Below, piece after piece: positions 49,036-60,724 of a DNA stretch of 64,000 nucleotides. Under the pieces are notes generated by a model. That model ran no database searches. It was not told the DNA's origin and was given only the letters and a program-made list of their open reading frames with translations. This stretch comes from Lepisosteus oculatus. Its lineage: Eukaryota > Chordata > Actinopteri > Semionotiformes > Lepisosteidae. The stretch is from the NCBI RefSeq assembly GCF_040954835.1, contig NC_090697.1, positions 3,670,501 through 3,734,500 on the forward strand, given 5' to 3'. Made by a program: the position numbers and the translations under genes. Each line of letters begins with the position of its first letter. The first letter of the stretch is position 1.

Positions 49036-50004
49036 CAAAAACGTTGCTTGGTGGGATAGACTGCGACTCCCTGCAACCCTGTTCTTATTGCTCAGACTAG
49101 AAAGAAAAATGTGAATGTGGTCACCGCTATCCGTTGAAGAACAGAGTTAGTGAAAAAAGTAATTGTAGATAACATTTATTGCATCATTACTTAATCAGGT
49201 GAGAGGTGTTGCTGAAAACTGTGTTTCTTGATCAGGCTGCATACTGTAGTATGAAATATTGTTTTAATATTTTTTTAAACTTAATTTCACCACTATGGTA
49301 AATACAGTATGTATATAGTATGTAAATACAGATATATCCCATATCAAATTATTGCTGCACTTTTGTAAAGTTAGTTAGTTTGTAAGTACATTCCAATGTC
49401 AAATCAAGATACAATTACACCATGCTTGAAAACAATAAAATTCAAACTCATTGTATATGGTTTACTTAGAAGCTTATTAGGAAATGATTTTCATAGCGTA
49501 AGACTTAGTACTGTCTTTGAGAATCTATCCAGTCAATGTGAACTATATACATAGTACTGTCCCTGAAGTGGTACATCATATTATCCATACCCAATAAAAC
49601 CAATAAAACCTGCAATAAAACCACTCAACCTGCTACCAACAGCTGCAATAACAAATGCTCTGCTGCAAGTGTTAAAGGAGGGAAATGAACAGAGGAAGCC
49701 ATAAACAGGTGTCCTGCTCTATGGAAGAAGTAATTTCCCACAACAGTCTCTCTATTGGTCACCCGCTGTCCACAGGACAAATCATCAGAAAAACTCTTCT
49801 ATGGGAAGCATCCGTGATAAACAGTGAAGACAATATTTACATAGTATGTTGGACAACGCCATTTCATTCAAAGTTGGAAAGAGATTTTTCACTCAATAAT
49901 TACCACTTAATCTTAAGAACATTTTTCCTTATCATGCAGTTAATCAAGTTCTGTTTACATACAGTAAAGCTACCCACACTGCACGTTTTTAAACAAAATG
50001 AAAT

Positions 50005-50065
50005 ATGTATATAGATACTTTATTGATCCCGTGAAGGAAATTGCAGTACGCAGAATATGCATTAT
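50005..50065 (-). mobile_element. LINE tail fragment
   Basis: TAGATACTTTATTGATCCCG and TGAAGGAAATTGCAGTACGC form the reverse of a common fish LINE 3' tail (GGGATCAATAAAGTA). Confidence 0.55.
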
Positions 50066-50294
50066 CTATCATGTATATACAGTATGGAATAAAAAATGTG
50101 TTAGAAGGTAATTACTACTAAGCTTTAGTTTTTTGGGGGTAATGTACTGTATAATGTCCAGTTCAAGTGTTTGCTGGCCAATGGGGAATACATAAGCTCC
50201 ATAAGGTAAAATAATGATGAAATGTCTTGTCGGCAATTAATGAGAGCCAGAACAGCAGTAGCAGAGCCATTGGGCCTTTGGCAGATAATTAATG

Positions 50295-50302
50295 TATAAA
50301 AA
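50295..50302 (+). promoter_or_regulatory. taar1: Candidate TATA box of TAAR1
   Basis: TATAAAAA sits just after homeodomain-like TAATTAAT and about 50 bases before a strong splice donor (CAAG|GTAAGC at 50350/50351). Confidence 0.5.
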
Positions 50303-50327
50303 AGCCTCTACAAAGTTGCTGGACATG

Positions 50328-50350
50328 TTGCCACTAAACATCTGAGCAAG
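50328..50350 (+). other. taar1: Candidate noncoding exon 1 of TAAR1
   Basis: The region between the TATA box and the donor at 50351 pairs with an acceptor at 51702 (GTCTTTCTCCAG|GAAGAT), giving a 1.35-kb 5'UTR intron. The start is approximate; an earlier start would include a short upstream ATG frame ending in TGA. Confidence 0.4.
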
Positions 50351-51738
50351 GTAAGCTTGTGAAAACAGTAAATGCATCTTATCATTCAAAAAACATATTA
50401 CTATTTTATAGTGATTTTACTGGAACAGTTTAATTCAACAATAATTAAACATCCTGTTTTACTGCATAAAATTTTTAATCTTTTTTTTAGCTTTCCATAG
50501 AAATAGTCCTAATAAATGCAGATTAAAAATATATAAGTGATTGGATAGTGAATATACAGTTTTGTAGAAATTACTTCTGTCTTTGGATGTTTTTGAAACC
50601 TTAAGCCTGATGGGCATCTTGTGGTTATTTTTATTTTTATATTTTGAAGATTTCCTCATTTCTTTTATTTCCTATTATTAGAAATGTTTTGTAACTTTAT
50701 CAACATACAGTAATATGTATTTTGTACACCTTTAGTAATAAAATATAATATCTTAAGCTTTACTAGTCATATTAATATGTTTTACACAAATTAAATACAC
50801 ATTTCTCCTTTGGCACACGTGTACTCACTTAACAATTTTATCAAAGTTTTTCATTTAAAATTGAGAAATCTGTTGATTTCTATAATTTTAACTTCATTCC
50901 TATTCCATCTCATTCATACCAATGTCAAATGGCAATAACAACTAATTAACAAATGTACAGTAACGCTTGTGATTTATGTCCAAGAGGTTACAGCTTGATC
51001 AATCTAATATATAATAAGAATTTGACATGTTATCATAAAGCAACAGAAGGTGTTTAAATAAGTATCAAGGAGTAATAATAATATTATATATATATAGTAA
51101 ATACACAGTGAAAACCTTGTGCACATTGTGAAAACCTGCAAATCTGCAAATTATCAAGGATTTAAAGAAACAAATGAATTTTTGTTTAGTTTTTGATTTT
51201 GTGTTTTACATGATACAGTATGCAGTAGCTCCAGTAATGTACACCCATTGGTAGAACATACCAAAGGAATTATAGTATGACTGCAATTAAGCATGGATTA
51301 AACCAATATAAAAACATTTCTGGCTTTACACTGTATGACCACATGCACTTTTAAAAAACGAAAGACATTGAAAATATAAAATTTGTCAGTGATACTAAAG
51401 CTAAACTAGTTCAGCTTATTACAAGAAATTGTATTGTCAGAATTATACAGAGAGGAAAGGGGATACTACAGCCATGCTGGTCTGCTTCAGTTTAGTTGAA
51501 CACACGAAAAATTATTTGCTTTCACGAATCCATATACTGTACTATTTAAAAAAAACAAAGTTATTTATCAAGTGTTTCAAGTTTTAGTGATAAAGACAGT
51601 TGTGCTTTTTGGTATAAAAATGATACCTCTAATTATAAATTAAGAAAACTAGAAATTGTGTTATTGAAATTATCAATTGCATGATTTTTTGTCTTTCTCC
51701 AGGAAGATACTTTTCACACTTTGCCTCGACTGCCCAAC

Positions 51739-52779
51739 ATGAACTTCTCTCAAACCGGGATGGCTGCAAATGCACAGTTCTGTTACGACTCTGTAAACAA
51801 TTCATGTCTGAAACAAGTTTATTTGGCTACTCTACGTATCCCACTGTATCTTGTCGCTGTAACAATTATTCTCTTGACTGTTTGTGGAAACCTGTTTGTC
51901 ATCATCTCCATTGCTCACTTCAAACAGCTTCACACGCCGACCAATTTTCTTGTCCTTTCTCTAGCGGTTGTTGATTTGCTATTAGGAGGCTTTCTGATGC
52001 CTACAGCTATAGTCCGATGCCTTGAATCCTGCTGGTATTATGGTGACTTATTTTGTAAAATCCATGAGAGTGTAGACGTCATGTTATGTACTGCTTCTAT
52101 TTTGCATCTGTCTTTCATTTCAATTGATCGATATTATGCTGTATGTGAACCGCTAAAATATCAAACTAAAATTAATGTCTGTGTTGCATTTTACATGATT
52201 ACAGTTAGTTGGAGTATTTCAGCTGTTACCGGATTTGGAATGATATTTCTAGAGTTAAATATAATGGGAATGGAAGATGTCTACTATAACACATTTTATT
52301 GTATAGGTAGCTGTAATCTGATACAGACTGAAGCATCAAGCATTATTTCCTCCACACTCTCTTTTTACATCCCTGGGTTTATCATGATAGGCATCTATTT
52401 GAAAATTTTCCTTGTAGCAAGGAGACAAGCCAGGACAATTCAAGGAATAGTATCCCAGAGTAGGACCTCCGAAGACAGCAGGAAAACAACTTCAAGCAAG
52501 ACAGAAAGAAAAGCTGCAAAGACACTGGGCATAGTGATGGGGGTCTTTCTCTGCTGCTGGATGCCATTTTTCTTGTGTAATTCCGTGAATGCTATATTTA
52601 ATTATTCAATTCCACCAGGTTTTATTGACGGCCTTTTGTGGGTAGGCTACTTAAATTCTACATTTAATCCTCTTGTCTATGCTTTCTTTTACAGCTGGTT
52701 TAGAAAAGCTTTTGTTATGATTGTGTTTGGTCAAATATTTCAAACCGATTCTTCTAGAACAAAACTAATTACAGATTAA
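51739..52779 (+). CDS. taar1: Trace amine-associated receptor 1 (TAAR1-type GPCR)
   Basis: A single-exon 346-aa class A receptor. It closely follows mammalian TAAR1: SIAHFKQLHTPTNF after TM1, ISIDRYYAVCEPLKY after TM3, GMIFLELN in TM4/ECL2, KTLGIVMGVFLCCWMPFF in TM6 and the TAAR fingerprint NSTFNPLVYAFFYSWFRKAF in TM7. Key residues are N51 (1.50), D79 (2.50), the amine-binding D113 (3.32) and DRY 130-132. N-glycosylation sequons are at N2 and N20. The ATG at 51739 is chosen; the frame stays open 18 bases upstream without another ATG. TAAR1 couples to Gs and senses trace amines (family knowledge). Upstream lie a TATA box and probable 5'UTR intron; a poly(A) signal follows at 52932. Confidence 0.95.
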   Translation: MNFSQTGMAANAQFCYDSVNNSCLKQVYLATLRIPLYLVAVTIILLTVCGNLFVIISIAHFKQLHTPTNFLVLSLAVVDLLLGGFLMPTAIVRCLESCWYYGDLFCKIHESVDVMLCTASILHLSFISIDRYYAVCEPLKYQTKINVCVAFYMITVSWSISAVTGFGMIFLELNIMGMEDVYYNTFYCIGSCNLIQTEASSIISSTLSFYIPGFIMIGIYLKIFLVARRQARTIQGIVSQSRTSEDSRKTTSSKTERKAAKTLGIVMGVFLCCWMPFFLCNSVNAIFNYSIPPGFIDGLLWVGYLNSTFNPLVYAFFYSWFRKAFVMIVFGQIFQTDSSRTKLITD

Positions 52780-52931
52780 AGCTATTTAATCACATATTAA
52801 TTATATTATATATAATTCATTATTAAATTATTATAACCGTGACAATATTAAATTGACAATATTATGATTGTTACAAAGAGGTGATTATGATTTATGGAAT
52901 TAAATGAACTATCATTTTGTTGAGGGGTTTA

Positions 52932-52937
52932 AATAAA
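52932..52937 (+). terminator. taar1: Poly(A) signal of TAAR1
   Basis: AATAAA about 155 bases after the stop, followed by a T/GT-rich stretch. The 3'UTR would be ~170 bases. Confidence 0.6.
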
Positions 52938-52959
52938 AGACAAAGAAAGATTTTTGTTA

Positions 52960-54160
52960 AATATTTGCAAGACATGAAAAATATTTATATTCTCACAATG
53001 CTTTGTATAATTCAGTAACAAATAGGTCTACAATTTCAGAGACCATGTGTAGAGAAAGATAAATATTATTGAAATCCCTTGTTAAGTTAATACTTTTGCA
53101 TCTCGCTTTCTTTATCATGTGCTGCCAACATTGATGTGCAATTGTGATGCAGGCTTTCTCATCTCATCTCTGTGTATGATATTATGAAACAAATATGATA
53201 ATATCTCTGTATGCATTTATTCAAACTAATATAATGCCTTAAAGCCCAAGCCTTCCTAGAACAGTTGTTGACCTCTAATGTGATTTATCAGACAAACATC
53301 CACACTGTGTAATTTTTGGAGAATATAGAGGACAGACCTGGCTGCCACCACATTTAGAAAATAACTAAATAAATCACCATTACATTTTTGCCATCATCAT
53401 ACAGTCTATTTGATTATTTTATTTCCACAGAATATTGTACTTTTTAAGAGTACAAAAAAAATCTCTCATCTAACGTGCTGAAAAAATAACATCTTCAGAG
53501 CTCACTTAGTGTAAAATTATCTTTTGAAAAAAACTGCAATTCATGTACTGACAGTGTGCAATGTTATTTGCACTTCCTAATCAAAGGTTACTTAAAGCAG
53601 AAAGGTAAAGACTTTTCTGTTTTTCAAAAAATAATGTAATAGCATTTTTATAATGGCAATTTAATTAAACAACCATATGTTGTTCAATTAAAGTGTTAAT
53701 AATTATGGTTATTTTTAATGTATGTTACTAAATGTAAGATTTCCAAATGGAATAAAAATATACAGCACTTTCTTAAAACTACCTTCTAAAAAGTGTTTTA
53801 ATGTTGGTTTTATTCCTTTAATGCCTGAATTGAAAAATAAAGATGGAACATCAGTGGTTAATTATAAAATGGTCTCATTGAACAGGCATCAGGTCAAATT
53901 GTCACACTTTTGCTTCCAAATGCAGCCAAACACAAGCGGCTTTACTCCCTTCATACTGTCTATTTTCTTCCAGTTCTCCCGATGTCAGCAAACCGTCCAG
54001 AAACATAGAACAAGTGCAGACGTTTTGTCGCCCCTTTCACTAAAAGTTTGCTAGGTCACTTATTTCCTTGCCACAGATTCTATTCAACTCCCAGAATCAC
54101 CAGAGCACACACAGACCCACAAAAGGCTACCCACAAAAAAAAAAACACATTATTGTATTA
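52960..54160. other. Intergenic, nothing recognised
   Basis: AT-rich, with short open frames (e.g. 53722-54054) that lack motifs. Confidence 0.4.
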
Positions 54161-54989
54161 GTTCAGGTGGGTAGCTGCATCAGCATGCGTAGGCTGCAAA
54201 GGAACAATTAATAGGTTTATTTCATGCTGAAAAGAGAAGAAAGAAAACACAACGTTTTGGCCATTGAGCCTTCTTCAGGTGTAAAGCCCTGTCTTCTACA
54301 ACAGCTATGACGACTCTGCAGCGAGAACATTGATTTCCAGAACCAAGCCCTCAAAATGTACTCTTTTTTCATCAACAGATACCCGAGCAGTGTTATTGAC
54401 AGGGCCCTTGCCCGTGCCAAAAACACCCTTCTAGATCATCAACTCAATCAGGAACTCCCACCATAACAACCGTATTCCTTTGGTGCTTCCCTACCACCCC
54501 AACACACTTCATATCCCCAGGACTATTAACGACAACTTTTCAATCCTAAAGGATGATCCCTCCATTGGGACCCTCTTTTCTGACCACTCCATCATCTCAT
54601 ATCGCTGACCACCTAATCTGCATAATCTTCTTGTTCACAGCTCCCTTGACCGCCCTCAGCAATCATCCACACCAGGCACTTTCCCTTGCAACAGAGCTTG
54701 CTGTATCACCTGCAAGTACATATCTAACAACCCATTCAAGACCCCTCAGGACTCAGAAGACATCTTGTACCTACAGCAACCTTATCTACTGTATCTCTTG
54801 CAGTAAATGCTCAGCCATCTACATTGGGGAAACAGGAAGGAGACTCGGAGACTGCTTAAGAGAACATTTTAGGGCTGTGAAGATTAAAGATTTCTCCAAG
54901 CCTTTGTTCTCAAAGATGATTTTTCTAACTCCTACATCAGAAAGACTACAGAAACTAAAATTATCCTGCAGCTAGGATCACATCTTCCC

Positions 54990-55318
54990 CCTTGTATCCA
55001 CAAGCAGTGAGACTGGAGAACACATTTAGCCATCCCCCTCAGACCAAACCTACACCATCACCATCTACCTCTTTATGATTTCTTATCTATTGCACATCTC
55101 CAGTCATTGTTTACACGTCTGTATTGTTTACATTCAAACTGTCTACATGTTTACTTGCACATTGTCTACTGTTTGTTTGTATATTGTCTTGATGCACTGT
55201 TTGCACTTTGTTTTGTTTTTTACACTTGTTTTACAATCGAGAGACTTTCTGCAAGTAAGAATTCCATTGTACCAGTACCAGTTACATATGGCAATAAAGT
55301 TCAAGTTCAAGTTCTCAC
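54990..55318 (+). mobile_element. LINE 3' tail nested in the Penelope-like element
   Basis: TTGTTTACACGTCTGTATTG... TTTGCACTTTG... GCAATAAAGTTCAAGTTCAA is a LINE 3'UTR with an (AAGTTC)n tail. It splits the PLE sequence CTTCCCCCTT / CAGACTAATT that is continuous in the copies at 7.1 and 27.3 kb. Confidence 0.75.
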
Positions 55319-55504
55319 AATGACAGACTAATTTTCTTCTAAATTCTCTCTATTCATTATAGGTTTCATTTCACACCTTTCTTCACCCATCCTGACTTCA
55401 CACTACCTGATTGGCCACTCTGTCTGTCCCCCTCCTCCCGCCTCTCACTCCTCCTCTCTTCCAGCTTTTGTTCTCCTGCTACATTACCTTTGCTTACTGC
55501 CCTG

Positions 55505-55545
55505 TCTTTCTCACACCTGAAGAAGGCTCCACGGCCAAAACGTGT
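55505..55545 (+). ncRNA. Hammerhead-like core in PLE end
   Basis: CACACCTGAAGAAGGCTCCA then CGGCCAAAACG keeps the order CUGANGA, GGC/GCC stem, (G)AAAC. In the copy at 6733-6765 the second motif is intact (GCCGAAACG). One extra A between CUGANGA and the stem and no clear stem I/III make activity doubtful. Confidence 0.3.
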
Positions 55546-55985
55546 TTTCTTTCTTCTCTTTTCAGCCTGGAATAAACCTATTACTTGTTCCTTTGCAGTC
55601 TACGCATGCTGACACATCTACCCACCTAAACCAATTTATATTTACACTGAAATTGGGAAATTCAGGTCTAAATTAGTTAAAAAACTTAGCAACGTTCTGC
55701 CTTCTGCCAGTAATTCCGATTTGTTCAAAAGAAATGTACATGCAGTACTGCAGGAAACTGCTTTCTGTGCATGTAACAGCTTAAAAACTCATTAAACAAA
55801 CCATCCACAAAACATAGTGCCACTCAAAATGAGAGTCATTTTCCAACACTGTGCTTGTCTCAGGTTGAGGTACAGTATGTTTTATTCTAATGCCCTACTC
55901 ACTAAATAAATACTGTATATCCCTGTAGGAAATCATAAGCTCTTCACGGGTGAGGTGAAAAAATAATTTTAAAAGTTCAAGTTCA

Positions 55986-56482
55986 AGTAGATAGCTGTGT
56001 CAGCATGTTTACACTGCAAAGGAAGAAGTAAAGGTTTATTCCATGCTGGAAAAAAGAGACATAATTTTTAGAAATTATGGAAGGCTCCATAATTTTTAGG
56101 CTGATCTCTCCATCCGCATTCTCACAGAGTGAGAGTGCAATCACAGAGTGCAATCTTTCTATTGCAGAAAGATATCCAAAACCAAAATTATCCTGAAACT
56201 AGGATGAAACCTTCCTACTCCTTTCAATGGCAGAGTCATTTCCTTCTAATGCTTTTTATTCATTTGCAGGTTTTGACTTCACACCTCTCTTCACCTCTCT
56301 CGACTTCACACCCCCTGAGTGTCCACTCTGCTCCTCTCCTGCTCCCTCCTCCTCTCCACTCCCAGCTGTTGTCCTCCCCTGCTTTATCTACTGCCGGTGT
56401 TCCTCTCTCCCACACCTGAAGAAGGCTCCATAGATGTTTCTTTTCTTTCAGCATGGAATAAACCTTTACTTGTTCCTTTGCT
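55986..56482 (+). pseudogene. Short Penelope-like element copy with inverted ends
   Basis: Left end GTCAGCATGTTTACACTGCA... TTTATTCCATGCTGGAAAA (minus), right end CACACCTGAAGAAGGCTCCA... TTCAGCATGGAATAAACC (plus). Between them is only the PLE 3' region (CCAAAATTATCCTGAAAC, TTGACTTCACACCTCTCTTC). The coding part is deleted. Confidence 0.75.
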
Positions 56483-57601
56483 AACCATTTCTAATCTTTT
56501 TTTTAATTCGAATGACTATCAAAAAGCACTAGTCATGCAAGCATAAGTGATCGGGTTAGTTTCAAGATTCAGAACAATCAAGGTGTGTACTGCATTTTAT
56601 TTTTATGCAAAACAATCTAAGATTCTTTGAGATGAAAAAGCAGATGATAAATTCAATTCATTCAATGTTCACAGTCCTCAGAAACAAACCCTTATTTCAA
56701 CATACACACAAACTGTTTTGTTAATGTTATAACAAGTTTGTGTTATCTGATTTAAACACGACACTGATCTTGACTCCACAGTCAATTCTCTATGTATCCC
56801 AAAATAACAAAAAGTAAAATAAAGTTTGCTATAAAGAATTTGATTATATATTTAATATTTCTTATTTTAAAACACAGAAAATATAGTCCATATAACAGCA
56901 CTTATATAATAGCAGCCAGATCAGGATTAAACTCAATGTCAATAAGTTAGCCTCATATTCATACTGTATATTATGTAGAATCATAGCTCAACTCTACAAT
57001 CTTAATTCTGCTATAAATTTTACTCTTCACAATGAACCCCATGACAGACCAGACTTCCTGCATGCGCTTAATTCTTCAATTAGGCCTCAGCTTAGAGCTG
57101 TAGTGTTATACACCCGTAGCACACTTGTTTACTACTGTTGTAAAAGTATCTGACCTCAATGAAAGTCCTACATTTTAACTTAAAGTTTGCAGTGCAGTCT
57201 ACTTTGAACAAGTGACGAACAGCTTGTGTTTTCCAACTTTTCAATACTGAAGTAAAAAAATATATTTGTCATAAAACATGATTCAAAGCTTCATAAATTA
57301 TTTAAGGTTAAAAACTGTTTTCTTCATATCACAATTTGAAGGCCAATATTCAGAAATTTATAAAGATTTGGCCCTGGAAAGGTCCTCCATAAAAGATCCA
57401 AAACTAATAAAAGCTTACGGTTACCAAAAATTTAAAAAATGTATTTGAAAAAGACTGTTTAAATACAATTTAGACATTTCTTCATTTGGCTGAAATATAT
57501 GGACAATAAATTTTCCAAAATGACCACAGTGTGACACTTTTGAACCTCCTGTGGGTGAAAACCTGGCACAGCAACAGCGCAAAAGAAAGGAAAAAACAGT
57601 A

Positions 57602-57693
57602 TCAGTGATACGATTCCTTCTCCCATCTCAGAATGACATTTCTGGGTATGGGGTCAACTGCTGATCCCTTCTTGAGCCTCACATGTAACTCTT
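57602..57693 (-). other. Terminal-exon-like ORF, unassigned
   Basis: The acceptor is ATTTCTTTACAG|AAGAGT. The frame then encodes ELHVRLKKGSAVDPIPRNVI, LRWEKESYH and stops. The composition looks protein-like and more GC-rich than the flanks. No upstream partner exon was found and I do not recognise the family. Surrounding 56.5-60.7 kb shows little else. Confidence 0.35.
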
Positions 57694-58814
57694 CTGTAAA
57701 GAAATCATTGGAAGATCACACATTTCAATTTGAACAGGGCAAGAGGTAAACATTTTTTTAATGAATCCATTTAACGTACCATATATTTGATGGAAATACA
57801 AACCAGGACAAGCCAGTACTGATAGGAAATTTAAAGGCAGAAATCCTTTGCACAAAACAGATCACCACAGAATCACCCATAGGAAACAAAAACCACTTTT
57901 TACAAAATTACATACAATTACTATTGTTCCTCCATCTCCCGCAGTAAATGTAAATAATTTAATCATAACCTTTTGATAATTAAATCGTTTTTCTCTGTGT
58001 TGTTTGTTGTCTGATAAGAGAGGTTATCGTTACTACCTTTAGTAGTGAAGTATACCTGAAAATAACCTTTTCTATTCCCCCTCTTAGAGTTGCTCCAGGC
58101 TAAAGATGTTTTACAGATAATCAGTGTCTGTTGCAGGAAAACAGATTTACAGCACTGTTCTTAAAATAATAGTTTTCTTGGATTCTTGACTCCTTAGCCT
58201 GATTTAGTTTTAATTGACTGTTGACTGTTTAAAATATTAGTTCTATAGGGATTCGACCAGAAATGCACAAATACTGAATTGGAATTTTTCCTCTCAACAC
58301 TAACTCCAAAACTTCAAAGAGGTATTTAACTAAAACAATTAAAATTAGCAGGCCACGAGTTTAGAATTTTCCTTCATTTGTGGCATGGAAGATGATGATA
58401 ATGAATGCGTCAGATTTCTATTCTTTTCCCAGTCTCAGTAAAGCTTTCCAATCTTCATATTATATATGCAAGCCCCAGAATGGCATAAAAAAACCTTTTG
58501 AAAGAAGAATTACTAAACCTATGAAATGGAAACAAAAAACAAACTGAAAACCCCCTGAAGAGAATTATACAATGTATAAATAATGATTTTCTACACCACT
58601 ATCTTTAATAAAGGGAACTCCTTCAATTATGCTGACTCTCAGGAGGCAAACCAAGTTTACCTATTTCGATTTTAAATTATTTATATACTGTACTTAGACT
58701 CCAGGCCCTTAAAAGAATGCTTTTTAAAATTCAAATGTAACAGTTGAAAAACAAATTATCAACCCTTGTTTCAGAGAAATAGTACCTCAATTTGATGATT
58801 TCAAGTTTGTTACA

Positions 58815-58925
58815 ATTTTCACACAAACACAGGGAGAACATACAGACTCCACACAGACAGCACCCCTGGAATTGAACCCAGGACCCCAACACTGCAAGGC
58901 AGAAATGCTCACCATTGTACATTTG
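58815..58925 (-). mobile_element. L2-type fragment
   Basis: GGGAGAACATACAGACTCCA, ACACAGACAGCACCCCTGGA and GAACCCAGGACCCCAACACT match the reverse-orientation signature seen at 13.1 kb. Confidence 0.7.
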
Positions 58926-60724
58926 CTGATACACCACACTAAAAACATCAATGTCTGAGTGAACATTAACATTTTAATTTGTGCATATCAAATAAAATCC
59001 ACAATTGTAAATTATGTTGCCATGATCACACATCAAATAAGAATATAAAAAAATATCACCCAATTTCAAGAGATGGATTATATTCATGCAGTAAGTGTTG
59101 AAGATGGGGATTTCCTTAAAGAGAAAATGTGCTGTTGTATGGATCATGCAAAATACTTGTATCATTACACATCTAATAGTATGTTATTAATTCTGAAACT
59201 ATAAGGATCTATCAATAAACAGGGGGCATATCCGCCATCACATTTTCTTAAAGATCCCTTCCAAGACATAAGAAAGAGTAAATTGTCTTAAGACTAGAAT
59301 GTTATTTGAAAGAAATAACAATGCCATAAAAGCAAAAAATGTAATAAAAGCAACTTAAAATGCCAATCAGAAAAATAAGTTTGAATAGCATATATGTAGG
59401 AGTCAATGGTTTAGTTCTCCTGTGTGGATTGTGAATATAGTCTCATACACCTCTTTATGATTTATCTTCATCAACTACAGAGTGATATTATCAGACTACA
59501 ATTTCTTTCCATGCTCAAGACTAATGTCAGCCCTACAACAGGAGATAATTTAAAAGTGCCTGAGGTAAAGAAAGTAATCTACTGTTCTCTGACATTTACT
59601 TTGTGAAAGTCAGCCACATTAACAACCACTCAAACTTGTTTAGTTCAAACCTATTGCACTTTAGTTTGTCACAAACAGCCCAGTTTGTCCTAAAACCATA
59701 TAAAAGTGCTTGTCAGGCTCATCCACTTTTCCACAAGTAACCAAGGAGATCTGGCAACTGATCTGCTCGATATACACAATCTTGTCACTCCACAACACAT
59801 GCAGAGCTCAAATCTGACTTGCTTTGTACAACTAGCATTTTCTATGCTCCATCAAACAGTTTTAGCATGTACAGTTTTTAGAGTCAATAAAAGTGTGCTG
59901 TAGGGTATTAGCCCTTTGGCCTTACCAAGGTACAAAAGTGAATTATTCAAAGAACAAAAGGAATGTGCTACAAAAAATACTAACGATCTCTCACATCTGG
60001 GTTGTTGGCTACTCTTATTGGATGTGGAGAGCAACGGCAAGAGAAGGGGCAGCAACATTGTCTATGAATTACACCTGCTACCTCTATGCACTTAACAGAT
60101 CAAGGAACAGGTGTCAGAGCATGAGGCTGCATACAGTGAACACCAGCTGCTGTGTTACCAGCACTTCCTGCATGTGCTTCAACAAGAGCTGCATCACTAA
60201 TAAAGATGACACTGGCATTTTAAAATGAGATTCTTTAATATCAACAGCTTTCCATTTGTACCTTCATCTCAGAAGGGTATTATAATTATCCCAAGTTTTT
60301 TGTAAGCTATGGTTCTATTTTGCAGGGTCCTGTTCAATATCTTCTTAAATTACGTGCCACCTTAAGAAATGCAATAAAAAAAGACTTGCATCATTTGATC
60401 TCCAATTACATATCAATTGTTAGAACCTGTTTAAAAAATGCCATCTGTTTTAAGTACAAGGTATTTTTTGGCATGTAAGGAGTTTTTCATCCAGATTTTT
60501 TCTTTCTCAAAATTGTCAGTTTTGTTTTAACATTTTTCTACAATGGAAAATTAAGCTATTCACAAGTAACAAAGTAAGTGAATGGAATTAAACAAAACTG
60601 AGAAAAGTGGGGAAAAATATAAACAGGTTGATCAATTCGTTGTTTGCTTAGACGTCTGAAATAAGAAGTCACTGGAAGCTCCAGAATCCTGTCTGAAAAA
60701 CATTTTTGTCTGAAAAAATCAAAC

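Larger units (their letters stand above)
54168..55632 (+). pseudogene. Penelope-like retroelement copy with inverted ends and nested LINE tail
   Basis: Left end 54168-54285 (minus orientation) and right end 55505-55632 (plus) are inverted copies of one terminal sequence. In between are RT C-terminal remnants (RYPSSVIDRALARAKNTLLD, ILKDDPSIGTLFSDHSII) and a GIY-YIG block ([36 protein letters not shown]). The frame is broken by shifts and stops. At ~54995 the element is interrupted by an unrelated LINE tail and resumes at ~55319. Confidence 0.85.

Noticed and set aside
49685-50014. 109-codon plus ORF upstream of TAAR1
   Set aside because: No recognisable domain; it ends in a LINE tail and precedes the likely TAAR1 promoter.
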